This document shows positions 46,869 to 57,900 of a stretch of 64,000 bases of DNA, in pieces. The stretch lies in contig OX419338.1 in the NCBI GenBank assembly GCA_948470475.1, forward strand, positions 21,750,640-21,814,639, written 5' to 3'. Below the pieces are notes generated by a model. That model saw only the letters and a program-made list of their open reading frames with translations, had not been told where the DNA came from and did not search any database. The stretch's first letter is position 1; each line of letters starts with the position of its first letter. This DNA is from Galaxea fascicularis (Eukaryota; Cnidaria; Anthozoa; Scleractinia; Euphylliidae). A program made the position numbers and the translations under genes.

Positions 46869-46976
46869 TGTGGTGTTGAGCCAACTGAAAGTAAACACAA
46901 CGCCATGCTTGTGTTCCAGTGATTTTACTAGCTCACATGTGTTTGAATACATGCCCATAATTGACTGTAAACTACA
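46869..46976 (-). repeat. 5' LTR of the Gypsy element
   Basis: 108 bp, TGTGGTGT at the left and ACTACA at the right on plus. Aligns with 35164-35279 except for three small indels near its right end. Next to it (46868 leftward) is the primer-site-like TGGCGACGAGGA on minus. Confidence 0.78.
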
Positions 46977-49178
46977 AGATAGCAACGGCCAGCCAATCTA
47001 TTTTGCTGCTCTTTAAAACATCGAAACACTGATTGCATTCTCACCGGTTGAACCAAAAAAATAAAAATAAAATGAAAAAAAAACTGAGGAGTAGTCAAGG
47101 TAGGCGGCGAATGTTGTTTACGGTCTTGATCAATGAGGCGTACGCGTGACATTTCCTTGACAGCTTTGTGACAACTTTCTGTCAGATTTTGAGACATGCA
47201 CATGCAATTGATGGGCTTTTTTCCTTGAGTATGGGTTTCTGTCGTCAATTAAAGGGACAGTGTCCCGATTCTGCGCAGGCGCGAGATGCCATCTGTTATG
47301 TCTCAAAGAAACAATAGAACTGTCAAATTGAGGTGGCAAGATTTTCCTCCTGCGTGTTTTGCGTGTATTTGCATAAATCAAGTTTGGTCAAGATCAGCAA
47401 AAATACTTACAATGCGCAGTAGATAATAAGGAATTGAAGTCTTTTTTAATAAATTAAGTTCTAAAACGGAAATTCTTAAGAAAACATTTTCTCATATCAA
47501 AGGCTTTGGTTGTCCATCAAGGAATGGCAAAAAGACATCTTGAAGGCAGAAATTGCAAAAATTTTACTTACGTTAACCGCTGATATACTAATATGCAAAT
47601 TAGTCGATGTCAACACAACTTCGCTTTCTAGAGGCAACTATGAATTACCGAAGACAAAATAAAAAAAAAAAAGGTTTTTTCAGCCAAAATTTTTATTGGA
47701 ATCATCAATTATTTTAATGTTAGGAGAGAAAAGCTTTCGATTTCCTTGCGAGCGTGGACACAAACACGCTGTCTTCACCCATGCTTCGCCTCTGTTGAAA
47801 GCCATCACCTTATCGTAAATAACACGACTTTCTAAGCCATAAACAACCGTTACACTATTTCAGCTCAAATGGTCAGTCAAGCAGTCTCAAAAAGAAAATC
47901 GAAATTCAAAAACACGATTTACCGTCTGCGATTCGACTTCAATCTTTTCCATGTATCGTGGATCTCTTTCTTTACATATATTTTTCTGCGCTTTGAATTC
48001 CACGACGTGCCTCTTCTGAGCCAAGTTTTCGGAGCTTTTCTGAAAGCTACCGGGAGAAAGTAGCCTTCAACTAGCGTCATAGCGCTTTCCTCCTCGGGAA
48101 GGTCCGTCCAACGGCATTGAAAATAATCCCAAAAGAAAATGATTTCAAAAACAATTCAAACTAAATCGGAGCGAAATATAATCTAACAATAAAATTTCAA
48201 TCGTTTGAGCAAATGGAGATGTAAAATAACAGCGATAGAGACGGATTTCACGCCAGAAGCACCATCGCTCGCATCGTTTGATTTCGCGACAGGATGAACA
48301 AAAATCAAAATTTTGAGCGTGCACACCATCGGGATACTGTTCGTTTAAAGGCTCTTAAAGAAAGAACGTGACAGCTGTACCAATAAAAAGTCATAACACT
48401 GTTCTCTTGTTGTCTTCAGCTTTTATTTTATTTTCCCGCCAAAACACGCGGCTTACCCACATCTCAAGTGGCAGTTTTCACCTTTGCTTATATCGAGCGG
48501 GTTGACGGACATACTTACGGACGTACGGTGATGTCATAACCAAAATTTCTCGGATCGATGGGTTACCATATTTTCTTACCAATGTGGCTCCGTGCGCGCG
48601 CCGAACTCTTATGGAGTACAACGTTAATGTTATGATTTGCTAAAAGAGAGTCTCAAAGTTTGACCGAAATAACTCCTAATCGCCAAGTGAAACAGAGTTT
48701 TCTTGCATTTGGATATAGCACACGGGCCACTAAAGCAGGTTAATGTTAACTAATTCTGAGGAAACAAGGACCAGTGCGTTCTGCCGACATACCACTGGGC
48801 TCTGAGATCTACAATATATCTAAAATAGACAGCCAGACAGTCAAGGCACGAGCCAGTGAACATGAACAGGTGCCTCAAATCAGCGCCTTGAAGTCACTGT
48901 TAAATTAGAGATATCCTCAAGTTCAAATTTGCATTTGAATTTGTCCCTTTCAGGCAAGTATTCCAATACAGACGGAAATTAAAGAATGGTACAAGTCTTT
49001 AAACAACTTATATACTGCATAGCCAATAGTCAGATAAATACTGTATCCTTGGGGAATTTTGTTCGCATGAAGCAAGCAAGAGTACAGTGGTAAAGTTGCA
49101 TCTGAGAGAACATGGGGCAGGCCAGGGATGGAAAAATGCCGTAAAAAACAGTTGCTTTTTAGTCCGAAAAGCGTGTCA
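46977..49178. other. No gene recognised
   Basis: AT-rich with A-runs (47660). Small ORFs (46928-47381 minus, 47869-48063 plus) have no recognisable domains. No RNA gene seen. Confidence 0.4.
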
Positions 49179-49249
49179 TGGCAGCGGTGGGATTCAAACC
49201 TACGCTTCCGAAGAGACTGATGCCTTAAAATAACACTCAGCACGCTACC
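49179..49249 (-). pseudogene. tRNA-Leu(AAG) pseudogene
   Basis: Minus strand starts GGTAGCGTG and ends AATCCCACCGCTGCCA, the acceptor stem and T arm of a class II tRNA-Leu. The variable arm TCTCTTCGGAAGC is present and TTAAGG marks an AAG anticodon. About 11 nt between the D arm and the anticodon stem are deleted, so it cannot fold properly. Confidence 0.75.
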
Positions 49250-49619
49250 TGATTCTGAAATAGAGCGAAGTTTGACAAGTTGATAATCAACGATAATTTT
49301 GTTTTTCGGTTATTATCAAGGACAAAATCATTTCAGACCTTTCATTGCTTTTCAAAAACGATTTCGTAAGACATACCCTGTACCCCCTTGGGATCATCAG
49401 CAGCAGCCGGAGCCAAGTTCACCAAGAAAAAAATCAATGAGTAAGTCCATCAAAATTATTCTACGTACATACGTCTCCAAAATCTCCAACGAAGTAGCTG
49501 CTGCCCTTACGCTTTATTTAAGTTTTTCTTAATAAATTCACACTGTTTAAAATTGCCACTTTCAAAATTCTTTAAAATTGTTTCATCCAAGGCAGTTCCT
49601 TAAAATCGCCATGTCATTT

Positions 49620-49930
49620 CTTTGTACAGGTAATCGCATGGGGCCAAGTGAAATTAAGGATCAATATTACGCGTGTTTTCAGAAGTTGCTGAAATTGCTC
49701 ATGCCGGCAGTAACGAGGGCAATTTCAGCAATTTCTAAAAGGGCAACTGATATTAATCCATTTACGAGGACCCACTGCGAGTACCTGTTGATAACATAGT
49801 TATTGAGTTGAATGAAATTCCGTCCGCTATGTTATTAGTATAGGTAATTGCATGGGACAAAGTAAAATCAAGTATTGATATCACGCAAGCTTTCAGAAGT
49901 ACTTAGAAGTTGCTGAGATTGCCTGAGATG
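49620..49930 (+). repeat. Imperfect duplication, about 213-bp period
   Basis: AGGTAATCGCATGGGGCCAA...TTTTCAGAAGTTGCTGA at 49628 recurs as AGGTAATTGCATGGGACAAA...CTTTCAGAAGTACTTAGAAG at 49842. It lies directly 5' of the LINE remnant. Confidence 0.65.
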
Positions 49931-50041
49931 CGCGTCCTTGACATGTTCAATCATTTTGTTTCTCAACCACGCAATCCTGCTTCGCCGGCCGCCACGCAAG
50001 TACATCGATCTAAGCTTTAAGCTTTTCACGGGAAAAATCTT

Positions 50042-51229
50042 TTGCTACGATCTTTTCAAAACAATAAATCCCCCGGCAACGATGGCCTTACACGAACAGT
50101 CGAGTTTTATACTCGGCTGCGTTTTGGGAAAGTCTCGGTGAACTCCTCGTGGATAGTCTCGTGGATAGTCTCATTTGATCATGGTGAATTATCCAGCTCA
50201 CAAAAACAAGCAATAATAACTTTAATAGAAAAGAAAGATAAAGATAAACGAAAAATTTCGAATTGGAGACCGATCGATTTCTTTGATCAATGTAGATGTC
50301 AAGCTATTGCCTTGAGACTGAAGGCTGTCCTACCTAAAATAATTTATCATAATCTGCATGCGTACCTAAGAGGTGTAACAAACAACGATGCAATAAGGAC
50401 TATTGATGATAAACTCGAATATACAGAAAGATGTGGAATCAATGGTAAGATGTTAGCAGTAGACTTTTGATTCTGTAAATAGGAAATTTTTTTGTATAGT
50501 ACGCTGGCTGTTTTTAATTTTGGCCCTTCGTTCATCCAGTGGATACATGCTTTTTATCAAAATATTACAAGCAGTGTCAGTAGATAAACTATTGTTCAGA
50601 ACGGTTCTGAAAAAAAGATTATCTACTGGACCTTTTGAGTTACAAAGAGGTGTGAGACAAGGAGGCAATTTGCGTCAGTTGGAGTTTTCTCGAAGAGACG
50701 TCTTTGATCTGACGTCCTTAATAGACGCTACCCCTGCACCTTGGCGACAATCCCTTAGAATAAATGGTTACGTGGACAAAAGTTTTTTTGTTCTTTAGGA
50801 CCACATTCAACTTGTCTTAGGTAACCAGAACGTCTTGATAACTGAGGTGACATCTAAAAGGGTCTATTGCACATTAATTTCTGAACTTGTGGCTCAACCG
50901 ACAGCTCAATTATATTGAAGTATAATGAAACCTTTAATGATGTCTGTTTGGAATGGAAGGAAATGTATAGTTTGCCCTCCAAAGTCGCTTTGGACACAAA
51001 AACACGAGAATTTCAATATAAGATTATGAATAGATATCTAGTGATAAATACCTTTCTAAAGAAAATGTGTAAAACAGATTCGTTAGCCTTTTCCTTCTGT
51101 GGTGTGATGGAGGAATCCCTCGGACATCCTCTCGTGACTTGCCATTTCACCGCAACGCTGTGGAAAGAACTTTTAGTCTGGTATGGCAAGCCAAATGTAG
51201 CAAAATTCAATATCACCATATTCATTTAA
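50042..51229 (+). pseudogene. L1/Tx1-type LINE reverse transcriptase remnant
   Basis: NNKSPGNDGL starts the RT; KQAIITLIEKKDKDKRKISN then WRPIDF follow, and the frame ends at the AVDF box, where the FDSLEW-type motif should follow. FELQRGVRQGGNL near 50640 is the next RT motif. After a deletion with no YxDD box, 50915-51229 encodes the C-terminal domain WKEMYSLPSKVALDTKTREF, with a C-x2-C...H...C zinc motif (FSFCGVMEESLGHPLVTCHF). Inactive. Confidence 0.82.
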
Positions 51230-51259
51230 TTTAATCCTTATATGTATTTAAAATTTTCA

Positions 51260-51824
51260 TATTCATTCAATAATTTCTTTGAGCATGATTTAAACAGGAT
51301 AGAGGAAATTCTTAACCATAGCTCAACTACAAGCAATGAGCTGCAGCACTCTGAGATTATTTTTTGTAGATCTCCTGGAGAGAACGGTAAATTAACAGGT
51401 CAGTTGGCAAGGATAGTTACGGAAGAAACTGATTTGAAGACGTTGGACGATTTATGACTGATGTTTTCCCGAATTACTTGAGAACTTTCTTCAACATTTT
51501 GAAAACAATGCATCAAGGCCATTTCAAGTTACGTCTGTTCCCCGTCAAGTGGTGAAGAATGGAGGTCCAGGACGACCCTCGGTTCACGTTCCGCCCGAGG
51601 TACTAGAGGAGTTGGGAGGGCTTGGCTTTACGTGGAAAAAGATTGCTATTACATTTAGACTGTCCCGCTGGACAATCTTGAGTCGAGTTCGTTTATTTGA
51701 ACTCAAACATTTATCTCTGTTCAGTAGCATCACCTATGAACAAATAGACGATATAACTCGTGATTTCAGTTCATGCCACTTGACAAGGAACATATTTAAT
51801 AAGCCTTTAAAGGACCATCTTTAA
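51260..51824 (+). pseudogene. Integrase-type transposase fragment with helix-turn-helix
   Basis: NNFFEHDLNRIEEIL and an ARIVTEETDLKTLDDL stretch lead, across a frameshift near 51455, into GGPGRPSVHVPPEVLEELGG, FTWKKIAITFRLSRWTILSR and SSITYEQIDDITRDF. The last part is an HTH that I recognise as the N-terminus of a family of animal integrase-core proteins. The catalytic core is missing. It could be an exon relic or transposon debris. Confidence 0.5.
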
Positions 51825-51829
51825 AGGTG

Positions 51830-52257
51830 CTTAAATAGTTCGTTACTTGCTTTAAGTGACTGACGCAAAGAATCGAGAAAGAAACATTTAAAGTTTTTTA
51901 TGTAAACTTAAAAAAATAGAAAATTATTCTTTACTGCATCATTAAGATATTTAAGCCGGCTTCCATTTCATCCTGTGGTGCTTGTTATGTTGTCAAAGGT
52001 CCCTCTAGGTTTTGGCTCACTCCAGGCGGTTTTTTAAATTATGAAGTGTGACTCTTTCAATGTAATCCTTCCAATGGTGTCGTCTCAAGTACAATGCGGG
52101 ATAAGTTGGCATTCATCGCCCAGGATGTGGCGACGTATCCGGGAATTTTGTGCGTGCTCCGCGCGAACCTCAAACTCCATTAAAGATGTGAGACAGACAA
52201 AAAAGGGAAAATGGGCCCGAACTGCCTACCAGTGCGCGCACGTTGGGTGCGTGGCAA
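51830..52257. other. No gene recognised
   Basis: Between the HTH fragment and a TIR element. Nothing assigned. Confidence 0.35.
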
Positions 52258-52644
52258 AGCCCCGGCTAAAACTATCAAACATTTTCATCCAATGCAACAT
52301 AGTGTTGAACGACCATGTTTGACCGTTTAGCCGCCTCTCTTAACATTGCATTTGAATGGCTTCCAATGTTTGATCTCATTTAACATTTTGCTTCACGAGC
52401 AAATGTTTGACCGTTTAGCCCCTCTTCAGACAAAGCAAGCTCGAGCGGGAAAAAGCAACCAATCAGAAAGTGCATCTGCCAACTTGCATGTCATAATTCC
52501 AGCGGTAATACACAGAAAGCGTAATGTGGGCTAACTTTGTTCGATGTTTGATCAAACATTGTTTGCTCTTTAAGCCACCCCAACTGAGTTGTGTGCAACA
52601 AAGACGATGTTGGATGAAAAATGTTTGATCTTTCAGCCGGGGCT
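52258..52644. mobile_element. 387-bp TIR element
   Basis: Left end AGCCCCGGCTAAAACTATCA and right end TGATCTTTCAGCCGGGGCT are inverted with a few mismatches over about 40 bp, including the CAAACATTTTCATCCAA / TTGGATGAAAAATGTTTG part. Flanks are CAA and TAA, close to the 3-bp TWA duplication of PIF/Harbinger elements. Internal GTTTGACCGTTTAGCC occurs twice (52315 and 52405). Confidence 0.7.
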
Positions 52645-52782
52645 TAAACCGCTTTGTTTTGTAAAGTACGAAGGAAAAGAAATTTTGTAAAGTCAAATAA
52701 AAAATACAGACAGCATGAGCGCGGACTTTCAATAAGAGGAACAACGCATTTTAAAATTTCACTGAGACAACGCGTATAGATG

Positions 52783-52787
52783 TAAAA

Positions 52788-52857
<70 letters not shown>
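52783..52857. repeat. Poly(A) plus (AT)n tract
   Basis: An A-run of about 22 bp followed by about 25 AT units. Confidence 0.95.
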
Positions 52858-52859
<2 letters not shown>

Positions 52860-55800
52860 TGCACACGAATTCGTCAACAAAATCCTTCAGTTGTAAGATC
52901 ACGGCCCGCCTTAATAGAGCGCTATTGTTAACTATTTCACCTCTGATGGCACCTCTAGATTACTTCACACATTCTAGCGTTTGATTGACAGGAGTTGGAA
53001 TTTGCGTAGAGAGTCAGGTATTCCTAAAGCTGAGTCTGTCAGCCAAATACAGCCGCAAGTTGTTATGCTACCCTTTGAAAAATTGGCCACTGTACATGTC
53101 ACAAAAGACAATATAGCATTCCCGGCGGTATTATTCGCTAGGTGGACAAGACCCCGATACTGTGACCACTTAAAAACAATAAGATTCAGCAGTACGTTTT
53201 GCGGACAGTCCGTGCATTGTTCTCAGTATGAGGTGGAGGTTATAATTATCAATATTATTGGAAATAGCAACATTCGTTATTTACCTGCTATACATGCAGG
53301 GAACAAAGGAGAATCCATTACTAAAATATAAAATGCGGTGTTGTCGAGTGTTGCTTATGTAAGGCGATTTGGAATACTTTTATCACGATGAGGCTCTTAA
53401 CTCCCAGTTGCAAGATTGTGCAAAACTTTGTCAACTAGCAATGGCTGTACAATTTTACCGAGGTCTTGATCTCATAAAAGCCAACATACTATTACAAATA
53501 AACGAATCGTGATATCGTACAGATTCAACGAACTCAGTAAAAACTATACAATTTGACCACAAATTTGGGGTCAAATAAGTCCAAACTTCAGGCAACCTCA
53601 GCAAAAATTCTTGTCCTCAAAAGGAGGGAAGCCTGCTTCGCTCCTTTTAATCCGGGACAATACATTGTTTCAGCAGCGTATTGTTTCATGCATGAGCCTT
53701 GTGTTCTTGATGTGGGAATTAGTAAAACACAGTCATATATAACCCTTGAAAATTGAGCTCCACTCCAGCTGCTCGAGAATGTGCTGCAAAAGTGTTCAAT
53801 AAAGTGAAAATTAAGTTCAGAAAGTGTAAGAGAATTTTGTACGGGAAATTGCACCACCTAATGCAATTTGTGATTAATAGGTGTGAATGAGTGATTGCGT
53901 ATGCCCTTAGGCAAAACTTTGAGTATTTATTACAAATTGTCTTAGAAGGTGGCGCACTCTTCTTTAAGTATATTGGACATCATTACGCAAAACGATTCAA
54001 GAGAATCGCAAATACAGTTTGTATGCATTAAAATTTGCCACGTCTGGCTGAAATCATGCTCTGGTACTGTTATGTGAACTACAATTTGGTAAATAACTGG
54101 ACTGCTCTCGGTCAATTACAATTTAGAATTTTGTTGAGTGAACTTTTAGGCCATGAATCAACGCACTCTTAGCAAAGATTAAGAGTCCGACCTCCTGGTT
54201 CTATGTCGCAGCATACAGCCTGTAAAACTGTCAATTCTCAGTTAAATAAACACAGTTATCAAACCGTTCCAAAACGTTCGGCCTGTACTTTTCTGAGGTT
54301 CTAGTTTCATATTTACAGCTGTACTTAGGCCTAGCATTTTGGCTCTGCCTAATCGGAAACCCAGAATTCTTTCACCTCACAATAGCATTGAACATAGTCA
54401 ACTTGAGGTTTTTAAGGACTGGAAAAGTCTCCTTTTTTAGCTCATGGATAAACGCTCGATTGCAAATATGATATTGTTTAGAAAGGCTATATCCCTTGGC
54501 TTAAACGATCAGTATAACACTTTGTCAACATTTGACAAAAACACAAGGACCACAAGCATGCAAATATTTTTCTCTGTGAGGATATAATTTGGTCTGACTT
54601 GTAAGCAGCTATAACAGCTAATCTGTTCGAACAACAAAATATTTGGAAAGTCAAGTTAATTGTAGCACAAAGCATAAATAGATGGATTCAATATCTCACC
54701 TTACAGAGCAAAAGTTTTGTGCCGGACCCCCAATCGCTCAAAAACATTGTCTGTAAAGCGTCACTTATGTCCAGAAATGCACCTAACTGGGACCTTGGGT
54801 ATTTCATATTACACACAATTAATTGTAATTTCCATATGTCTTCATGTTTGACAGAATTGCCTGCTTTATGGTGAGGATTAGAGCTAGGAAACACTTTGTG
54901 ATGTCTATCATAAAGAGCATGAATCTCATTAGTGGGCATTTCTGGACATATCTCTAAAGCGTGACTAATTTCCCTCAGGGCTTTCACAAAATATGTTATT
55001 ATCTGGATGTTATCTCGCATTCAGAATAGTCGGAAATTTTATTACGACCAAAAACGTTTATAAAACTAACTTGAAATGAGCCGTCGACCAGTAAGAAACT
55101 TTAACTTGCCTGTTACACTTCTTAACAAAGCGATCACATTTGAATATTATTTTTATAGTCCGTGTACAAATTTGCATATTTGTGCTCCATTGGCGGTTCA
55201 AATTACTTACGTCTGTCAATTTCGTCTAATGTAATGCTTCTGGCGCCTATCAATCAACTGCGTAATTTTACGGAAAATATTAGCGCGTAAACGGTTCTTT
55301 TACCAAGAGATGTATCTGGAAAGGATGTTCTCCCACAAAACACAAACGAATGTACAGGTTTCTTGCACATATCTTTTTAGAAAATAAAGTTGTTGTAAAT
55401 TCAAAGTATTGTTATGCTCCCCATCCATGAGCTGGCTCATAGGAGGCTTTGATTTCTAAAAGAAAACCCTTTATTTCTACTTTCAAATCTTACAACATTA
55501 TATCCAGTAAATAAGACCAAGTCCACGATCAGAAAAAAAAACACATTATTATGATAAAATTGTAGATTTACAATGAACCCTCAAAGACCGTGTTTATAAC
55601 TAACTCTTTACAGACAACTGAAATTCGTTTTAAGGAAAAATAGACACAAAAACGTTAATATTCCACTAAAACCCAAATGACAAAAATGGTCCTTGTTGTT
55701 GCTTAAAAATTAACTGATGAAATAACTTTATTCGTGTACGTAAGATCCAATTTGGGTATCAGTGCCCGGTCATCTGTGACTTGCAAATTAATTTGAGCTT

Positions 55801-55955
55801 ACTTTCATTCTGTCAAATAAACCCTCATCAAATGGAAAAAACGACACTACAATCAGATTGGAAATAATGGTATTAATGGGAGTTGTCAATCAAGATAGCT
55901 AGTAGTGGTTTTAGTTGTTTCCAAATCGTTGGAAGTGGAATTGAGCTTACTGTAA
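52858..55955. other. No gene recognised
   Basis: Frames at 52981-53331 (plus) and 54688-55020 (minus) are over 100 codons but show no known motif, signal peptide or clear splice context. They are left unassigned. Confidence 0.4.
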
Positions 55956-56249
55956 AGCCTGGTTTTCACTAGCGACGCAAGCATAAGCGCAAACATAACA
56001 GCTCTTATTTCACCGTGAAAACGACCTCAAAGCAAGCATAAACACAAGCGCAAGCACAAGCACAAGAATCAAAATTTTTCCTTTTCTTGTGCTTGCGCTT
56101 GTGCTTGTGTCCGTAGTGAAAACCAGACTATACAAAATAAGTGGGTTCGTTCCCCTTATGTTTCTGCTTATGCTTATGTTGCTGCTGTTTTCACTTGCGC
56201 TTGTGATCATGTTTGCGCTTATGCTTGCGTCGCTAGTGAAAACCAGGCT
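55956..56249. mobile_element. 294-bp TIR element with TAA target duplication
   Basis: The ends are perfect inverted repeats for 41 bp, starting AGCCTGGTTTTCACTAGCGA. TAA flanks both sides (55953-55955 and 56250-56252), as for PIF/Harbinger-type MITEs. The interior is made of CTTGTGCTT / AAGCACAAG-type inverted segments. It lies about 110 bp past the stop of gene C, probably in its 3' UTR or flank. Confidence 0.88.
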
Positions 56250-56362
56250 TAAGGTCTTTTAACTACGTCCCACCAAACAGTATTTTAGTTGGCTTTCTCT
56301 TCCACTGTTCTGTTTTGGCAACCACACTAACTGTACGGCTTTCTTGTAATATAAGAGGGAAG

Positions 56363-56462
56363 CTATTTCCTGTCATTGTCGTCGTCGTCATCATCACCAC
56401 CATCATCATCGTCGTGGTCATCATCGTCATCATTATTGTCATCACCATCCTTGTCGTCGTCG

Positions 56463-56493
<31 letters not shown>

Positions 56494-57844
56494 TGTCATC
56501 ATTGTTGTCATCATCATTGTCATCATCATTGTCATCATCATCCTTCTTGTCGTCATCATTGTCATCATCGTCATCATCATCATCGTCGTCATCGTCGTCG
56601 TCGTCGCTGTCGTCGCCGTCGTCGTCGCCGTCATCATCATCTTGGCGATCGTCGTCATCATCTCTTTTATCATCACGCCACTCATCATGCCAGTCGTAGT
56701 CGTCTTTGGTAATGAAACGAGGCAAATATATTTAGTGGATTTAAAGCGTTATACGATTAGTAGATTTTACATTGGGCCAGAGCGTTCATTACAGTGGACC
56801 TAATCTAAAAATATTTCTTTCGTTAAAAGAATCTTTGCACCTGATTGGAACGCGTTGCAACTTTGTATTTCCTTTTTTATTTTTTTTTATTTTTACCAAA
56901 TCTTGCCTTTTTATAGGCTTCAAAACTTACGAAAAGCTTAGCATCATTTGTTTCACGACCGAGTCAACAGAAGGCACGTGGGTCTATTCCTGATTTGTAG
57001 TCACAATCTACTTTGTAAACATAGACTTAATGCGATGCAAATCAGTTTGTGGCGTCAGACTTGCAGGAATAGATCCACACCCCTTCTGAAGGCTAAGGTC
57101 GTGAAAAAATGATGCTATAAAAAGTTCAGATTTCGTAAAAAAGGAAAGCAAACCCGCAAAGCGTTTCGAACAGGTGCAAAGATTTTTTTGGCGAAAAATA
57201 TTTTGGGTTTAGGTGCACTTCAAATACTTTGTTAATCTTTATAGGTCCAAGGCTACTCTAAAACACATGACGATAGTTTTTCCTTTTAAGATTGGAATAA
57301 ATTTACAAAAACCGCGTCAAGTAAAATGAACAGATTTCATTATGTTAAACTGAGAGGATGACCACAAGAAATACCATTCAACAGAGATACCATGGCCCAG
57401 TCGCACAAAGCAGGATTAAGCTAAACCAAAGTTGTTGTACACCTCAAATGCGATTTGATTAAGTACCAATCGATAAATATGTTGTCTTAGACGTTTTGAA
57501 CAAACAACATTTACGTATGCCACAAAAAAAAAAAAAACATTTCAACAAAATAATTAAATGAAAACTTTCGGTTGCTCTGAGTCTCCTTGATTATGGTTGT
57601 TCAACGTTCGAACCTCCGAGCCCTGAGTGGTAAGTATCATTCAAAAATGCTAACATTCTAGCAATGCATATTTTTGTGCTGTTAACTGAGTTAAGCAATA
57701 ATTTAATTCGCTCTTACAGCACAAAGGCTCGTTAAATGATACAACTCATAAAGTTATCTCACCATCAGGCAATGGCAAAGGCAAACTCCAGATTGGTGTT
57801 ATCAACGCAACAAGACAAAGAACAAGCAAGAACTTCGAAGCCAT
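56363..57844 (-). CDS. Secreted poly-Asp protein, gene C (2 exons)
   Basis: Exon 1 is 57844-57763 (82 bp), donor GATG|GTGAGA. Exon 2 is 56703-56363, acceptor ACCAAAG|ACGAC, phase 1, giving 140 aa. Residues 1-20 are a signal peptide followed by SLPLP, aligned without gaps to genes A and B. Exon 1 matches that of gene B at 65 of 82 bases. The mature start (DDYDWHDEWRDDKR) carries Trp, Tyr and Arg. Then come about 100 residues of nearly pure Asp with scattered Asn, Gly, Lys and His, ending in NDRK and a stop. It has no hydrophobic tail, so it should be freely secreted, unlike A and B. Strong calcium binding and a matrix role are inferred. The exon 2 sequence is a (GAY)n repeat, so length and frame may vary between alleles. 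The plus-strand ORFs here are shadows. Confidence 0.78.
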
Positions 57845-57893
57845 TTTTTAGAGAGGCTTGTTGGTTTGTGAAGCATTCGTTGCTTGTTCTGCA

Positions 57894-57900
57894 ATTTATA
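57894..57900 (-). promoter_or_regulatory. TATA box of gene C
   Basis: CGTATAAATTGCAGA on the minus strand, 50 bp before the ATG at 57844, nearly identical to the TATA region of gene B (CCTATAAATTGCGGA). Confidence 0.68.

Larger units (their letters stand above)
35164..46976 (-). mobile_element. Gypsy LTR retrotransposon, split by a 7.8-kb segment
   Basis: On the minus strand the order is 5' LTR (46976-46869), gag, two zinc knuckles, protease, RT, then a break, then the RNase H tail, H2C2 region, integrase, polypurine tract (35293-35280) and 3' LTR (35279-35164). The LTRs are short (108 and 116 bp), begin TGTA and end CCACA. Directly inside the 5' LTR comes TGGCGACGAGGA, a primer-site-like sequence. 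No matching target duplication was found. Stops, frameshifts and a mutated RT catalytic box show it is dead. Confidence 0.85.

Noticed and set aside
35164..46976. Target-site duplication of the Gypsy element
   Set aside because: Bases outside the two LTRs (ACCCG and AGATA) do not match in any 4-6 bp window that I tried.
54688..55020. 110-codon minus-strand ORF
   Set aside because: Reads like protein but has no motif I can name and no splice or promoter support; left unassigned.
56263..56803. Overlapping ORFs (poly-Met/Thr, poly-Ile/Val, poly-Ser) over gene C
   Set aside because: Same explanation: frames of a trinucleotide repeat. Only the Asp frame matches an upstream signal exon.
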